64,000 bases of DNA from Nocardia sp. NBC_01327 (GCF_035958815.1 NZ_CP108383.1:5890001-5954000); one strand, 5' to 3'; positions 34,509 to 45,382 are shown, counted from the first letter of the stretch. Notes: generated from the sequence alone by a model not told the origin. Program-made: numbers and translations.

Positions 34509-35555
34509 TCAGGAGGCCGGGACGATGACATCGGCGGCGTCCAGCGTCAGGCGCACCTCGGTGCCCGGCGCGTGCGCGCTGGGGTGCGGGACGATCCAGG
34601 GCCGGTCGACTCCGGCGACCTCACAGTGCAGGTGGTAGTTGCCGCCGGTGAATACGGCCGAGCGGACGGTCGCGGGCACGGTGAGCGCCTCCGCGGCAGT
34701 GCCATTACGGTGCGCGAGAACACCATTCGCCGACCCGGTCGCCTTGCCGTCCGCAAGAACTCGCACGCGCTCGGCGCGTACGCCTCCCCCGCTCGGCAGC
34801 GGGTTGAAGGTCCCCACGAATCCGGCCACGAACGTATCGGCGGGCCCGTGGTAGAGCTCCTCGGGCCGGCCGACCTGCAGAATACGACCGGCCCGCATCA
34901 CCACAATGCGGTCCGACATGCTCATTGCCTCGGCCTGATCGTGGGTGACGAATACCGTCGTCGCCCCCAACTCCGTGGTCAGCGAACGGATTTCGGTGCG
35001 CAACTGCTCGCGCAGCGCGGCATCGAGTGCGGAGAGCGGCTCATCGAGCAGCAGCAGCGCGGGCCGCGCCACCAGGGCGCGCGCGATGGCCACCCGCTGC
35101 TGCTGACCACCCGAAAGCTGGTGCGGCATCTTGCCCGCCGCACCGGCGAGGTCGACCCGCGCCAGCGCATCGGCGACCCGCGTCTCGATCTCGGTCCGCG
35201 CGACGCCCGAAACCCGCAAGGGGAAACCGACATTGGCGGCGGCCGTCAGATGCGGCCACAGCGCGAGATCCTGGAACACCATGCCCAGCCGCCGCGCCCG
35301 CGGGGGAACGAACACCCCCGACTCGGTATCACACACCGTCTGGTCACCGAATCGGATCCGCCCCCGCTGCGGCTCGTCCAGCCCGGCCAGCAACCGCAGG
35401 AGGGTGGACTTACCGCAGCCGGACGGGCCGAGGACGGACAGGAATTCACCGGGCTCGATCACCAGATCGGTCGGCTGCAGCCCCGTCCCGTCACCGTAGG
35501 TGCGGGACAATCCCTCCACCACAACCCGTGCTCCGATATGGTCCGCTTCCGACAT
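34509..35555 (-). CDS. ABC transporter ATP-binding protein, FbpC/PotA-type
   Basis: 348 residues. Walker A is GPSGCGKSTLLRLLAG; the signature is LSGGQQQRVAIARAL; Walker B is LLLLDEPLSALD; the switch histidine is in VTHDQAEAM. A C-terminal TOBE domain follows (about 240-348), as in FbpC, PotA and CysA. It is first in the operon and drives the FbpB-type permease. No iron box was found upstream, unlike the siderophore operon nearby. Confidence 0.88.
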   Translation of the reverse strand: MSEADHIGARVVVEGLSRTYGDGTGLQPTDLVIEPGEFLSVLGPSGCGKSTLLRLLAGLDEPQRGRIRFGDQTVCDTESGVFVPPRARRLGMVFQDLALWPHLTAAANVGFPLRVSGVARTEIETRVADALARVDLAGAAGKMPHQLSGGQQQRVAIARALVARPALLLLDEPLSALDAALREQLRTEIRSLTTELGATTVFVTHDQAEAMSMSDRIVVMRAGRILQVGRPEELYHGPADTFVAGFVGTFNPLPSGGGVRAERVRVLADGKATGSANGVLAHRNGTAAEALTVPATVRSAVFTGGNYHLHCEVAGVDRPWIVPHPSAHAPGTEVRLTLDAADVIVPAS

Positions 35556-35636
35556 AGGCGGTGACGGTAAGCAGTGATTCTGTCTCGATGGGGCGGGTCT
35601 AGTGAATTGTGAGTGACTTCTACGGTCACCCGCCGG

Positions 35637-36344
35637 TTATCGGACGAAGCACGTCCGGCGCACCGGCAGACCGCGATCCTCCAGCGCCGCCAGCATGGCC
35701 TGGCCACGTTGTGCGCCCTCCGACGAGGACGTGCCCGCCAGCGCCGGGACATAGGTCGCCGCACCGACAATGGACTCCGCGACCAGCGACCAGAAGCGCC
35801 GCACACCGAGTCCGGCGCAGCGCGCCATCGCCTCCTGCACCAGCGCCAGCCCCGGCTCACAGCGATGCGCGAGCCATACGTACAGCGCCTGTTCGCACGG
35901 CAGCGCGACGACACCCGGCTGGCCGATCAGGCGATCGCCGTCCACCACGCGAATGGTGGTGTCCACCAGGCCCGCCCAGTCGATCCCGCCGTCGTTGTCG
36001 GTATGGATCCACAGATTCTCCAGGCCCGGATCCCAGGCCCGGCCCTCGGAGACCAGCATGGCCATCACCCGGCCGACCACCGCGTGGATGAGCGCGGTGG
36101 CCACCACCTCGGCGGCGATCTCGGCATTGGCCATCTCGGCGACATGGCGGCGGTACATCAGTTCGATGCGACCCTCACGAATTCCATCGGCCAATCGCCA
36201 CCAGCGCCGTTTGCCCTGTTCAGCCATGACGGCGACGGCATAGACGCGCGGGTGCTCCGGTTGCAGGCCACGCAGGCGGGCGCTGGCCCGGCCGAAAGCG
36301 ATCCGGGAATCGCGAGGCGTGCACACGGTTACGGGTTCGAGCAT
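35637..36344 (-). CDS. Unknown protein divergent from the siderophore importer
   Basis: 235 residues; GAGGAGG lies just before ATG 36344. Mostly helical with Trp-rich segments (RRWWRLADGIREGRIELMYR, ALIHAVVGRVMAMLVSEG, WDPGLENLWIHTDNDGGIDW). It ends RGLPVRRTCFVR. The length and the iron-regulated context recall FhuF-like ferric-siderophore reductases, but the C-terminal cysteine cluster of that family (CCxxC-like) is absent, only one cysteine remaining at the end. It shares the intergenic IdeR box with the importer, so iron control is likely. Function unknown. Confidence 0.65.
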   Translation of the reverse strand: MLEPVTVCTPRDSRIAFGRASARLRGLQPEHPRVYAVAVMAEQGKRRWWRLADGIREGRIELMYRRHVAEMANAEIAAEVVATALIHAVVGRVMAMLVSEGRAWDPGLENLWIHTDNDGGIDWAGLVDTTIRVVDGDRLIGQPGVVALPCEQALYVWLAHRCEPGLALVQEAMARCAGLGVRRFWSLVAESIVGAATYVPALAGTSSSEGAQRGQAMLAALEDRGLPVRRTCFVR

Positions 36345-36398
36345 CGAACCTCCTCATTCATCGAAAATCAGGCCAGTGGGTACGCAACGAGGTAGAAG

Positions 36399-36417
36399 AT
36401 AGGTTAGGCTTACCAAG
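36399..36417. promoter_or_regulatory. IdeR/DtxR iron box of the siderophore importer
   Basis: ATAGGTTAGGCTTACCAAG agrees with the IdeR consensus at 15 of 19 positions, including the core AGGTTAGGCT. It is 40 bases before the FecCD gene and 55 before the divergent unknown gene, a position suited to repress both when iron is plentiful. Confidence 0.75.
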
Positions 36418-36457
36418 CTAACGAGAGCAATCAACACAACAGGAGTGGTTCGTCACC

Positions 36458-37495
36458 GTGCCCGCCGTAGCCACCACCAGACGGCGACGTCTGACCGGAC
36501 TGGTCCTGCTCGCCGCGCTACTGGTGTGCGCCGTGATCGCGAGCATCGCTCTGGGATCGCGTTCACTGCCACTCGCTGCTGTATTCGATGCACTCACCTG
36601 TCCGGCGGGGTTACCGCTGTCATGCCCCGCCGACGGAACGGCCGGACAGATCGTGCGCGAATTGCGGTTACCACGAACCGGACTCGCGCTCATCACCGGT
36701 CTGGCACTGGGGATGGCGGGGGCTCTTATTCAGGGCTATACCCGAAATCCGTTGGCTGACGCGGGATTACTCGGAATCAATGCCGGCGCAGCTTTTCTGG
36801 CCGTGCTGAGCATCCATCTCTTCGCGCTCACCGCTCCGGCGCAGTTCATTTGGTTCGCCTTCGCGGGCGCATTGATCGCGGGCGCGGTCGTGTTCGGCGT
36901 GTCCGCCATCGGCGGTGGCAAGGCCAGCCCGCTGAGCCTGGTGCTGGCGGGCGCGGCCGTGACCGCATTCCTGCAAGCCATGACCAATGTGGTTGTACTG
37001 CTCGATCAAACAGCGCTCAACAGCTACCGGTACTGGGTGGTCGGCGATGTCGCCGGGCACGATGCCTCGGTGTTCCGGCAGGTCCTCCCGTTCCTCATCC
37101 TCGGTGCGATGCTGGCTCTCATCGCCGCTCCGGGCCTGAATCTGCTCGGACTCGGCGACGATGTGGCACGCGGGCTCGGGGTGAAGCTCGGGCGCAGCCG
37201 GGCGCTCGGCCTGGCCTCGGTCGTCCTGCTCGCGGGCGGGGCCACCGCCGCCGTCGGGCCGATCGCCTTCCTCGGCCTGATCGTTCCGCACCTGGCCCGC
37301 AGTATTACCGGACCGGATTACCGCTGGCTGGTTCCCTATTCGGGACTACTCGGAGCGATCGTCCTGCTCTTGGCCGACACCACCGGCCGATTGATCGCCC
37401 GCCCCGGCGAACTACAGGCCGGTTTCACGCTGGCCGCGCTCGGCGCCCCGTTCTTCATTCTGCTGGTACGCCGCCGAAAGCTGGTGAGCCTGTGA
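36458..37495 (+). CDS. FecCD-family siderophore ABC permease, first subunit
   Basis: 345 residues; GTG start with AGGAG upstream. About nine to ten membrane helices; family motifs LRLPRTGLALITGLALGMAG, GYTRNPLADAGLLGINAGAA and GPIAFLGLIVPHLARSITG are clear. It forms the channel with the next gene to import ferric-siderophores. GTGA overlap with the second permease. No substrate-binding lipoprotein gene is present in this operon; it must be encoded elsewhere. Confidence 0.92.
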   Translation: MPAVATTRRRRLTGLVLLAALLVCAVIASIALGSRSLPLAAVFDALTCPAGLPLSCPADGTAGQIVRELRLPRTGLALITGLALGMAGALIQGYTRNPLADAGLLGINAGAAFLAVLSIHLFALTAPAQFIWFAFAGALIAGAVVFGVSAIGGGKASPLSLVLAGAAVTAFLQAMTNVVVLLDQTALNSYRYWVVGDVAGHDASVFRQVLPFLILGAMLALIAAPGLNLLGLGDDVARGLGVKLGRSRALGLASVVLLAGGATAAVGPIAFLGLIVPHLARSITGPDYRWLVPYSGLLGAIVLLLADTTGRLIARPGELQAGFTLAALGAPFFILLVRRRKLVSL

Positions 37496-38613
37496 CTGTT
37501 CCGACGCCCCCTGCCGTCGTGCCCGACCCACCCGCCCGCACCGTGCGCGCGGTACGACCGGCACTGCGCGTGCACGGCTTCTCGACGGTGCTCCGCATCA
37601 GTGCGCTGCTCATCATCGCGGTGCTGATCGCGGTACTGCTGGCCCTGTTCGCACTCGATATCGCCACCGGCGACTTCCAGATTCCGCTGGGCCGGGTACT
37701 GGATGTGCTGACCGGCGGTGGTTCGCGCGCCCAGCGATTCGTCATCATGGATTCGCGACTGCCCCGGGCGCTCACGGCGGTCGTCGTCGGCGCGGCGCTC
37801 GGCCTGGCCGGTGCGATCACCCAGTCGATCCTGCACAACCCGCTGGCCAGCCCGGACATTCTCGGCATCACCACGGGCGCGAGTTGCGGAGCCGTGGCGG
37901 TCATGGTCGGCACCGGCGGCACGGCCACCGGAGTGGCTGCGGCACTGGGCGTTCCGGCCGCCGCGCTGGCGGGAGGCCTGTTGACGGCCATCGTCATCTA
38001 TCTGCTGGCCTGGGGACGCACCACCACCGGGGACAGCGGGGTGATGGGATTTCGCCTGGTGCTCATCGGCATCGGCGTGAATGCCGCGCTGCTGTCGGTG
38101 GTGAGCTGGCAGCTCACCCGCGCGACGCTCAGCGATGCGGCCCACGCGCAACTGTGGCTCACCGGGTCGCTGGACCGTTCGGATTGGTCCACCCTGGTGC
38201 CCGCCGCCCTCGGTCTCGCCGTGACCCTGGTGGTCGCCGCGGTATCGGCGCGGACGCTCGCCGCACTGCGGTTCGGCACCGATACCACTCGGGTACTCGG
38301 TGTGAGAATTCAGACGCAGCAGGCGATTCTGCTCGCCGCCGCCGTCATCGCCGCCGCCCTGGCGACCGCCGCGGCCGGACCGCTCGGATTCGTCGGCCTG
38401 GCCGCGCCGCAGATCGCGCGCCGCCTGCTGCGCACTCCGGGGGAACCGATCATCGCCTCCACCCTTGTCGGCGCGATCTCGGTGGTGGGCGCGGATCTGA
38501 TCTCCCGCACCATATTTCCCATCGATGTGCCGGTCGGTGTGATCACCGCGGGCGTCGGCGGCCCGTTCCTGCTCTACTTGCTAGTGCGCACCAATCGGAA
38601 GGCGACGCTGTGA
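37492..38613 (+). CDS. FecCD-family siderophore ABC permease, second subunit
   Basis: 373 residues from the GTG at 37492, which overlaps the previous stop. A cytoplasmic tail of about 30 residues precedes TM1. Motifs: DSRLPRALTAVVVGAALGLA, SILHNPLASPDILGITTGAS and GPLGFVGLAAPQIARRLL. It heterodimerises with the first subunit, as FepD/FepG do. The ATPase gene overlaps its stop (GTGA). Confidence 0.92.
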   Translation: MTVPTPPAVVPDPPARTVRAVRPALRVHGFSTVLRISALLIIAVLIAVLLALFALDIATGDFQIPLGRVLDVLTGGGSRAQRFVIMDSRLPRALTAVVVGAALGLAGAITQSILHNPLASPDILGITTGASCGAVAVMVGTGGTATGVAAALGVPAAALAGGLLTAIVIYLLAWGRTTTGDSGVMGFRLVLIGIGVNAALLSVVSWQLTRATLSDAAHAQLWLTGSLDRSDWSTLVPAALGLAVTLVVAAVSARTLAALRFGTDTTRVLGVRIQTQQAILLAAAVIAAALATAAAGPLGFVGLAAPQIARRLLRTPGEPIIASTLVGAISVVGADLISRTIFPIDVPVGVITAGVGGPFLLYLLVRTNRKATL

Positions 38614-39497
38614 CAACGGAAAGCAAGACCGTGACACTCGCTGCGGATCACCAGGTTCCGGCCCCCGGGCACCGGCTGGAAGCGTCCGGCATCACCCTCG
38701 GATACGGCGACCGCGTCATTGTCGACGGACTGTCGCTGGATATCGCGCCGGGCGTCATCACCACCGTCATCGGTCCCAACGGTTGCGGCAAGTCCACCCT
38801 GCTGCGTTCGCTCGGGCGACTGCTCAAGCCGCGCGAGGGCCGGATCCTGTTGGACGGCAAGGCCATTTCGTCCATGAAGACCCGCGATATCGCGCGCATC
38901 GTCGGCATGCTGCCGCAGACCCCGATCGCCCCCGAGGGCCTCACCGTCGCCGATCTTGTTGCGCGCGGCCGTCATCCGCACCAGTCCTGGTTGCGACAGT
39001 GGTCCGCCGATGACGAATCGGAGGTGACCCGCGCGCTGGAGCAGACCGGTATCGCCGATCTGGCCGATCGGACGCTGGACGAACTCTCCGGCGGTCAGCG
39101 TCAGCGCGCCTGGATTTCCATGGCGCTCGCGCAGGGCACCGATATTCTGCTGCTGGACGAGCCGACCACCTATCTGGATCTGGCGCATTCACTCGAGGTG
39201 CTGGATCTGGTCGACCGCCTGCACGCCGATTTCGGCCGCACGGTCGTGATGGTGCTGCACGATCTGAATCTGGCGATCCGCTACAGCGATCAGCTCATCG
39301 TCATGCGTGCGGGCCGCATCGTCGCGCAGGGCAGGCCCGGCGACATCATTTCCGCCGAGTTGTTGCAGCAGGTGTTCGGCCTGCGCGCCGAGGTGCTCGA
39401 GGATCCGGTTTCCGGCCGGCCGATGATTGTGCCGATCGGCACACGGCATGTGCACGGCGCCGACGGCCAGGATGCCGTTTCCCCTGCCCGGCTATGA
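38610..39497 (+). CDS. Siderophore ABC transporter ATP-binding protein (FepC/FecE-type)
   Basis: 295 residues from GTG 38610. Walker A GPNGCGKSTLLRSLG, Q loop MLPQTPIAPEG, signature LSGGQRQRAWISMALAQ, Walker B ILLLDEPTTYLDLAH, switch VLHDLNLAIRYSD. Energises the two FecCD permeases. The 38610 start overlaps the previous stop; a longer frame open to 37884 is a shadow. This ends the IdeR-controlled operon. Confidence 0.93.
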   Translation: MTTESKTVTLAADHQVPAPGHRLEASGITLGYGDRVIVDGLSLDIAPGVITTVIGPNGCGKSTLLRSLGRLLKPREGRILLDGKAISSMKTRDIARIVGMLPQTPIAPEGLTVADLVARGRHPHQSWLRQWSADDESEVTRALEQTGIADLADRTLDELSGGQRQRAWISMALAQGTDILLLDEPTTYLDLAHSLEVLDLVDRLHADFGRTVVMVLHDLNLAIRYSDQLIVMRAGRIVAQGRPGDIISAELLQQVFGLRAEVLEDPVSGRPMIVPIGTRHVHGADGQDAVSPARL

Positions 39498-39523
39498 CCA
39501 ATACCACACAGCTACCGACCGGT

Positions 39524-39540
39524 TACGACGACTTGTAGTA
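39524..39540. promoter_or_regulatory. BlaI-like operator candidate
   Basis: TACGAC-GACTT-GTAGTA is a 17-base inverted repeat with one mismatch (half site TAC[GT]AC). BlaI/MecI proteins bind TACTACA-like dyads. It is 34 bases before the BlaI-type gene, the place expected for autoregulation. Confidence 0.5.
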
Positions 39541-39574
39541 CGCATTCGTGTCGTTGTCTCCGTAAACTTGTGGG

Positions 39575-39976
39575 ATGGCAGGTCTTGGTGAACTCGAGAA
39601 AGCGGTCATGGACCAGTTGTGGTCGGCCGATGAACCCCAAACGGTGCGGCAGGTGCACGAGGCCCTCGCTCAGCGCCGCGAGCTCGCGTACACCACGGTG
39701 ATGACCGTTCTGCAGCGTCTCGCGAAGAAGAATCTCGTCCTACAGCAGCGTGATGACCGCGCGCACCGGTACGCACCGGTGCATACGCGCGACGAACTCG
39801 TCGCGAGTCTGATGTTCGACGCACTGCAGCAGGCGGATGAAGTCGGGAGCCGTCGAGCGGCGCTCGTGCACTTCGTGGAACAGGTCGGAGCCGATGAGGC
39901 TGCCGCGCTGCGCGATGCACTCGCTAAGCTCGAAGCCACCGAGGCGGCACGCAAGGAGCCGAAAGACTCCCTGTAG
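39575..39976 (+). CDS. blaI: BlaI/MecI/CopY-family repressor
   Basis: 133 residues. The winged helix covers about 1-70: LGELEKAVMDQLWSADEPQT, then LAYTTVMTVLQRLAKKNLV. The C-terminal helices (DEVGSRRAALVHFVEQVGA) dimerise and carry the protease cleavage region. It pairs with the M56 protease gene 42 bases downstream, as BlaI and BlaR do in M. tuberculosis (Rv1846c/Rv1845c). In that species BlaI controls blaC and other genes; no beta-lactamase is in this window. Confidence 0.88.
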   Translation: MAGLGELEKAVMDQLWSADEPQTVRQVHEALAQRRELAYTTVMTVLQRLAKKNLVLQQRDDRAHRYAPVHTRDELVASLMFDALQQADEVGSRRAALVHFVEQVGADEAAALRDALAKLEATEAARKEPKDSL

Positions 39977-40018
39977 CTTCAGCCTCGGCCCAGGCCCCAC
40001 AACGCAGTGAGCTGAGGA

Positions 40019-40960
40019 ATGGACGTAACAGCGCCGGTTTTCGCCGGTCTCGCCTTGTTGCTGGCGGGACCGGTTCCAGCGCTGCTCAGCCGAGCGACCT
40101 GGCCCTATCGCAGTCCGCGTGCGGCGCTGGTGCTCTGGCAGGCCATCGCCCTGGCCGCCGTGCTGAGCGCCTTCGGCTCCGGACTCGCCATCGCCAGCCG
40201 ACTGCTGGTGCCCGGAGCCCACGGCCGGCCCACCACCACGCCGAGCAAGGAGATCGCCGCGCTCGGCCTGCCGCTGTGGCTGGCTCTGGTCACGGTCTTC
40301 GCGCTCACCCTGCTCGTCGGCGCGCGCCTCATTTTCTCGGTGGTGCGCGTCGGAATACACACCCGTCGCCGGCGGGCCCGCCACCGCATGCTGGTCGATC
40401 TGCTCGATCAGAGCGGGGTGGCGCGCAATTCCGCCGATATCCGGGTGCTCGCCGCCACCGAACCGATCGCCTACTGCCTGCCCGGCATTCGGCGCCGCGT
40501 CGTGCTCAGTCAGGGCACGGTGACCAATCTTTCCCATGAGGAGTTGACCGCAATCGTCAGCCATGAGCGTTCGCATCTGCGAGCCCGCCACGACCTGGTG
40601 CTGGAGGCGTTCACCGCCGCACACGAGGCGTTCCCGCGGGTGGTGCGCTCCAAATCCGCCCTGGATTCGGTGAAATTGCTGATCGAATTGCTGGCCGACG
40701 ACTCCGCCGTGAAGGTCACCGGGCCGACCCCGCTGGCGCGCGCGCTGGTGGCCTGCTCCAATTCGCCTGCGCCGCAGGGCGCGATGGCGGTGGGCGGGCC
40801 GACCACCCTGATCCGTATTCAGCGGCTGGCCGGGCCGATGGGTGATATGCGCATTGCCGCGGTGGCCTATCTGGCCGCCGCCGCCATTCTCGTGGTGCCC
40901 ACGATGGCAGTGGCTATTCCGTGGTTGCAGGAGCTCACCCGGTTGCTGAACCGTGCCTGA
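40019..40960 (+). CDS. M56 membrane metallopeptidase (BlaR1-like, without sensor domain)
   Basis: 313 residues. TM helices at both ends and near residues 35-55 and 80-100 flank a cytoplasmic protease loop with the HExxH-like zinc site VSHERSHLRARHDL. Unlike full BlaR1 (about 580 residues) there is no C-terminal penicillin-binding sensor, as in mycobacterial BlaR. It is predicted to cleave the BlaI repressor. It overlaps the helicase gene by eight bases. Confidence 0.85.
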   Translation: MDVTAPVFAGLALLLAGPVPALLSRATWPYRSPRAALVLWQAIALAAVLSAFGSGLAIASRLLVPGAHGRPTTTPSKEIAALGLPLWLALVTVFALTLLVGARLIFSVVRVGIHTRRRRARHRMLVDLLDQSGVARNSADIRVLAATEPIAYCLPGIRRRVVLSQGTVTNLSHEELTAIVSHERSHLRARHDLVLEAFTAAHEAFPRVVRSKSALDSVKLLIELLADDSAVKVTGPTPLARALVACSNSPAPQGAMAVGGPTTLIRIQRLAGPMGDMRIAAVAYLAAAAILVVPTMAVAIPWLQELTRLLNRA

Positions 40961-42389
40961 GCCGCGCAGCACCACTCCCGATTCGGTGGTCACCGCCCCG
41001 CGGTTCGCCTCCTCTGCCGCTGGCGCCCGGCGCTTTGCCGATCTCGGATTGCCACCGCTGCTGGTGCAGGCGTTGCGGCGCAATGGCATCGACACTCCGT
41101 TCCCCATTCAGGCTGCCGTTATTCCGGACATTCTGGCTGGTCACGATGTATTGGGCCGGGCCGCAACCGGTTCCGGCAAGACCCTCGCGTTCGGCCTGCC
41201 CATGCTGGTCCGGCTCTCCGGTGCGCCCACCGCGCCGCGCCGGCCGCGCGGGCTGATCCTGGTGCCGACGCGGGAGCTGGCCCTGCAGATCGAGACCGCG
41301 CTCGATGAGCCGTCGCTATCGCTCGGGCTGCGGCTCGCCTCGGCCGTGGGTGGTCTGGCGATCAAGACGCAGGACGAGAAGCTGGGTCGCGGTGTCGATC
41401 TGCTCATCGCCACGCCCGGGCGCCTGACCGATCTGATCGGCCGTCGCGCCGTGAATCTTTCGGATGTTCAGATCGTCACCGTCGACGAGGCCGACCATAT
41501 GGCCGATCTCGGCTTCCTGCCGCAGCTGACGGCAGTGCTCAATCGTGTTCCCGGTGAGGCGCAGAAGCTGCTGTTCTCGGCGACGCTCGACGAGGCCATC
41601 GATGCCCTGGTGCAGCGCTATCTGCGCTCGCCCGTCAGTCATGCGGTCGTCGCACAGCCCAATGCGCCCGCACCCTCGAATTCCGCTGTCGCGGAGACCG
41701 AGACAGAGCTTCCCGATATCGCGCACTACGCACTGCATGTGCGGCGCATCGAAAAGCGGCCGGTGGTCACGGAAATCGCCGCGCGCAAGGGCCGGACCCT
41801 GCTGTTCGTGCGCACCCAGCACGGTGCGGACAAGCTCGCGCGCAAGCTGCGTGAGGTCGGCATCGCTGCCGCCGCACTGCACGGCGGCCAGGGCCAGAAC
41901 CAGCGCACCCGCACCCTCGCGGCCTTCGCGGACGGCACCTGGCCGGTACTGGTCGCCACCGATATCGCCGCCCGCGGCATCCATGTGGACGATGTCTCAC
42001 TGGTCGTGCACGTCGATCCCCCGGCCGATCCGAAGGACTACCTGCACCGCACCGGCCGGACCGCACGCGCCGGCGCCTCCGGCACGGTGGTCACCATCGT
42101 CAGCCCGGACGACCGGCAGGAAGCCGCCGATCTGGCCCGGCGCGCAGGCGTTTCCGTCACCGATGTGGAAGTCCGTCCCGCGGACCGCCGCCTCGCCGAG
42201 ATCACCGGCGCCCGCCGCCCGTCCGGCCACGCGCTCGCCGATCCGGCCACCATCGCGGCGACCGCCAAAGCCGCTGCGGCCGCGACCGATTCACCTCCCG
42301 AACGCCCCCGCCACCGCATCGATCCCCGCACCGGCGGTCGTCAGCACTCCAAGAAGCGCAAGACCAATACCACCCGCAAGGGCCGCTGA
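40953..42389 (+). CDS. DEAD-box RNA helicase
   Basis: 478 residues; GTG start overlapping the protease gene. All helicase motifs are present: Q motif with FPIQAAVI, I (AATGSGKT), Ia (PTRELALQI), Ib (TPGRL), II (VDEADHM), III (FSATL), and VI (HRTGRTARAG). The basic tail (KKRKTNTTRKGR) likely binds RNA. A RhlE-like role in RNA remodelling or ribosome assembly is the family expectation. Translational coupling to a blaR-like gene is unusual. Confidence 0.92.
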   Translation: MPEPRSTTPDSVVTAPRFASSAAGARRFADLGLPPLLVQALRRNGIDTPFPIQAAVIPDILAGHDVLGRAATGSGKTLAFGLPMLVRLSGAPTAPRRPRGLILVPTRELALQIETALDEPSLSLGLRLASAVGGLAIKTQDEKLGRGVDLLIATPGRLTDLIGRRAVNLSDVQIVTVDEADHMADLGFLPQLTAVLNRVPGEAQKLLFSATLDEAIDALVQRYLRSPVSHAVVAQPNAPAPSNSAVAETETELPDIAHYALHVRRIEKRPVVTEIAARKGRTLLFVRTQHGADKLARKLREVGIAAAALHGGQGQNQRTRTLAAFADGTWPVLVATDIAARGIHVDDVSLVVHVDPPADPKDYLHRTGRTARAGASGTVVTIVSPDDRQEAADLARRAGVSVTDVEVRPADRRLAEITGARRPSGHALADPATIAATAKAAAAATDSPPERPRHRIDPRTGGRQHSKKRKTNTTRKGR

Positions 42390-42439
42390 CCGCCGAACCC
42401 GCACTGCCGCATCGAAATACCCGCCGGACAGGCACTCTG

Positions 42440-42464
42440 ACCGGCAGCCCTTCGCGCTGCCGGT
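42440..42464. terminator. Hairpin after the helicase gene
   Basis: ACCGGCAGC (42440-42448) pairs with GCTGCCGGT (42456-42464) around CCTTCGC, 51 bases after the stop and before the secreted-protein start. Confidence 0.6.
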
Positions 42465-42492
42465 GCATTCGGTGCCGGGTAAAGTCCGCCGC

Positions 42493-43128
42493 GTGAAGTT
42501 CATGATGGGGTGTGCACTGGCCGTCGCGTGCACAAGTGTGGGATTGCCTGTGGCGCACGCGGATACCGCGCCGACGCCCTCGTGCGTCGACTCGGACAAT
42601 GGCTACAAGGCCGAGTGGCAGGCCAGTTGGGCGGTGTATCAAGCCGAAGAGGGTAAGCCCGATGCGCGCTCCTCGGTGGTAGTCGATCTGCCGATCACGA
42701 TCAGCGCCCCGCTGCCGAAGGTGTGGTCGGTGTATTCGAATCTGCACAACGATCTCGGCCGCCATCCGTTCCTGAAGGACGAGATCGTTCATCGCACATG
42801 TGACGACGGCAGTGCACAAGTGGTGGATTTCACCGCGCTGGAAGACATTCCGATGGGGCCGATCACCTTCCCCGGCCACACCCAGGCCGAGCAGCGCATC
42901 CACGCCGCGGAGCACTACTACACCTCCGACAGCTGGGATATCCCGAATATCACCACCCACCAGCTGATCACCTTCACCGATAACGGCGACGGCACCACCA
43001 CGGTCAACGAGCACATCACCTTCCTCGCCGACCCCGCCCTGATCCAGTTCACCGCCGACAACGGCGCATCCTCGCACCGCGCCTACCAGGCCGCCCTCAA
43101 GCGAGACATCGAAAACGGTTCACTCTGA
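42493..43128 (+). CDS. Secreted SRPBCC-like protein
   Basis: 211 residues from GTG 42493; ATGs at 42502 or 42505 would only shorten the signal. The signal peptide (MMGCALAVACTSVGLPVAHA) ends before DTAPTP. The mature protein has an SRPBCC/START-like helix-grip pattern: VVVDLPITISAPLPKVWSVY, VVDFTALEDIPMGPITF and NGDGTTTVNEHITFLADPA. These folds bind hydrophobic ligands. Secreted members are uncommon. Standing between two hairpin-bounded units, it probably has its own promoter. Confidence 0.68.
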   Translation: MKFMMGCALAVACTSVGLPVAHADTAPTPSCVDSDNGYKAEWQASWAVYQAEEGKPDARSSVVVDLPITISAPLPKVWSVYSNLHNDLGRHPFLKDEIVHRTCDDGSAQVVDFTALEDIPMGPITFPGHTQAEQRIHAAEHYYTSDSWDIPNITTHQLITFTDNGDGTTTVNEHITFLADPALIQFTADNGASSHRAYQAALKRDIENGSL

Positions 43129-43335
43129 ACCGATTACCCGACGCGCCCGGCACCGCGCGAATCGCCATCAACACACCTGTTTTCGACACCGACACGCCAA
43201 TTGCCAGCTGCCGCTGATCCATCGGAGCAAACATCTGGCAATCCGGTCGGCGCGATGCCGCCTACCCGGTTTGCACCACTGGCTATTCCCCAGAGGGAAT
43301 CGCACCCTCCGACCGGATCGCGCACAGTCGTCCTC

Positions 43336-43719
43336 GTGAATGACGAGCAGACTCTGCGCTACACCCGCATCGACAGCACCGCCCAGGGCGGCTCCCGGTT
43401 CGTCGAGGCCGAAATCTCGCTGGCAGAAAGGACTCTCGCGGTCGGTGTGCCCGCCATGTCGGTAGGCGGGATGCCATCGGCGGCCGGAGTGTCTTTTCTG
43501 CGCAGTGCCGGGTTCGACAGTGCGCCGCATCCGGCCCCGGCGCGGCAGTGGGTGGTACTGCTTCGCGGGGTGCTCCAGGTGACCACTTCGGACGGTGAGG
43601 AGCGCAGATTCGGGCCCGGCGATCTGTTGTTCGTCACCGATACCGAGGGCGCAGGTCACACCACCGTGGCGGTCGGCGCACCGCCGTTCGAGGCACTGTT
43701 CATTCCGGCCGGCGCCTGA
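43336..43719 (+). CDS. Cupin-domain protein
   Basis: 127 residues from GTG 43336; the ribosome site is weak and the frame is open further upstream. The cupin core is RQWVVLLRGVLQVTTSDGEE, then RFGPGDLLFVTDTEGAGHTT and PPFEALFIPA. The histidine set of metal-binding cupins is incomplete (one H near HTT), so binding without catalysis is possible. No neighbour indicates a pathway. Confidence 0.7.
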   Translation: MNDEQTLRYTRIDSTAQGGSRFVEAEISLAERTLAVGVPAMSVGGMPSAAGVSFLRSAGFDSAPHPAPARQWVVLLRGVLQVTTSDGEERRFGPGDLLFVTDTEGAGHTTVAVGAPPFEALFIPAGA

Positions 43720-43844
43720 TCCGCGGCGGCAAGGAGCCCACGCTCCGACTGTTCCCGAGCGGGCCGACTACACTGGGTCGCTGCATGCGTGACATCAGGT
43801 AAACGCACGAAGGGTGTCCACCTCATCGGATAACCTTCGGGTGA

Positions 43845-45356
<1,512 letters not shown>

Positions 45357-45382
45357 GCGGTCATCGACCGGTAGATCTCCGC

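Noticed and set aside
40019-40960. Full beta-lactam sensor BlaR1
   Set aside because: The protein stops after the last membrane helix; no penicillin-binding domain and no beta-lactamase gene are present.
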